This document shows, piece by piece, positions 63,825 to 64,000 of a stretch of 64,000 nucleotides of DNA. The notes below the pieces were generated by a model that was given only the letters and a program-made list of their open reading frames with translations, was not told the origin of the DNA and did not search any database. The position numbers were made by a program, and so were the translations under genes. Origin of the DNA: Darksidea phi (taxonomy: Eukaryota > Ascomycota > Dothideomycetes > Pleosporales > Lentitheciaceae); assembly GCA_030770425.1 (NCBI GenBank), contig JASJFT010000099.1, forward strand, positions 103,891 to 167,890, written 5' to 3'. Each line of letters opens with the position of its first letter. Position 1 is the first letter of the stretch.

Positions 63825-64000
63825 ATTAACTATTATTTCTATATAGAACTATACTATATTAGGTTTAGTCTTTTTTCTATATTTAGTAATAAATTTTATA
63901 TCTATTAGAACGATTTATATTTAAATAAATAAACTTAATTTTTATAAAAATAATAAGTTTAAAGCTAAAAATAAAGCTATTTAATAGATATTAAGCTAAT
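63825..64000. other. Right flank of module M copy 2, unassigned
   Basis: AT-rich mutated sequence after the 15-bp duplication. It should continue the host sequence left at 50,410. No motif was recognised before the window ends. Confidence 0.4.

Larger units (their letters stand above)
21060..64000. other. AT-rich RIP-mutated transposon block
   Basis: Composition changes abruptly between about 21,050 and 21,150. From there to the end CA and TG are almost missing while TA is very frequent, and every frame is full of TAA and TAG. This is the signature of repeat-induced point mutation (CpA to TpA on either strand). Outside an island at about 40.8-41.2 kb I saw only around ten CA or TG dinucleotides (for example near 25,062, 26,107, 26,176, 27,050, 29,557, 37,514, 50,252, 51,858 and 60,238). 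The block consists of nested LTR retrotransposons plus two copies of an unclassified module, listed separately. Confidence 0.95.

Noticed and set aside
21060..64000. Mitochondrial or centromeric DNA as the cause of the AT richness
   Set aside because: The block is made of recognisable retrotransposons with CA/TG depletion, which RIP explains. A centromere can consist of such DNA, but nothing in the sequence proves it.
1..64000. tRNA, rRNA or CRISPR features
   Set aside because: None was recognised on reading both strands; a tRNA scan was not possible here.

Overview
The window comes from a filamentous ascomycete (Pezizomycotina). Genes are interrupted by 48-84 nt introns with GT...AG ends and CTAAY/CTGAY branch sites, and the families are typical of such fungi: Clr5-ankyrin, ORC6, a modin-like gene, GH71, GH115, a NACHT-type NLR and CorA-like proteins. 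The right two thirds carries a saturated repeat-induced point mutation (RIP) signature. A class such as Dothideomycetes is possible but I cannot prove it from sequence alone.

Region A (1 to about 21,050) is a gene-rich block of ordinary composition. Left to right: a Clr5-ankyrin gene (-), ORC6 (-), a modin-like pseudogene (+), a four-helix MARVEL-like membrane protein (+), a secreted GH71 alpha-1,3-glucanase (+), a secreted GH115 xylan alpha-glucuronidase (+), a small two-helix membrane protein (-) and an NLR-type NACHT protein (+). Two broken genes lie at the edge: an F-box-like/ankyrin N-terminus and the C-terminal part of a CorA-like transporter that loses its 5' end where the composition changes. 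Several gene models here were assembled by joining exons across introns; the exons are given in each entry.

Region B (about 21,060 to 64,000) is an AT-rich transposon graveyard with no intact gene. CA and TG dinucleotides are almost absent over about 43 kb, the expected end point of CpA-to-TpA mutation. Terminal repeats and target-site duplications (TSDs) can still be read, and they resolve a nest up to four levels deep. Copia-0 (a gag fragment, outermost) holds Copia-2 (TSD ATTAT) and Gypsy-2 (TSD ACTTT). Copia-2 holds Copia-1 in its left LTR (TSD TTATA), and an unclassified 1.33-kb module M in its integrase (15-bp TSD). That copy of M holds Gypsy-1 (TSD AATAC). A second copy of M (again a 15-bp TSD) holds Copia-4 (TSD AATAA), which holds Gypsy-3 (TSD CTTAG), the same family as Gypsy-1 but in the opposite orientation. 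A segment of about 0.4 kb near 40.8-41.2 kb inside Copia-2 has kept CA/TG and is the only part of the block that is clearly less mutated.

The most unusual items are module M, the under-mutated island, the conversion of every zinc-knuckle Cys and His codon to Tyr in three gag genes, and the modin-like pseudogene with several independent lesions beside intact ORC6. All intron, domain and insertion calls come from reading the sequence; family names rest on remembered family motifs and no database was searched.
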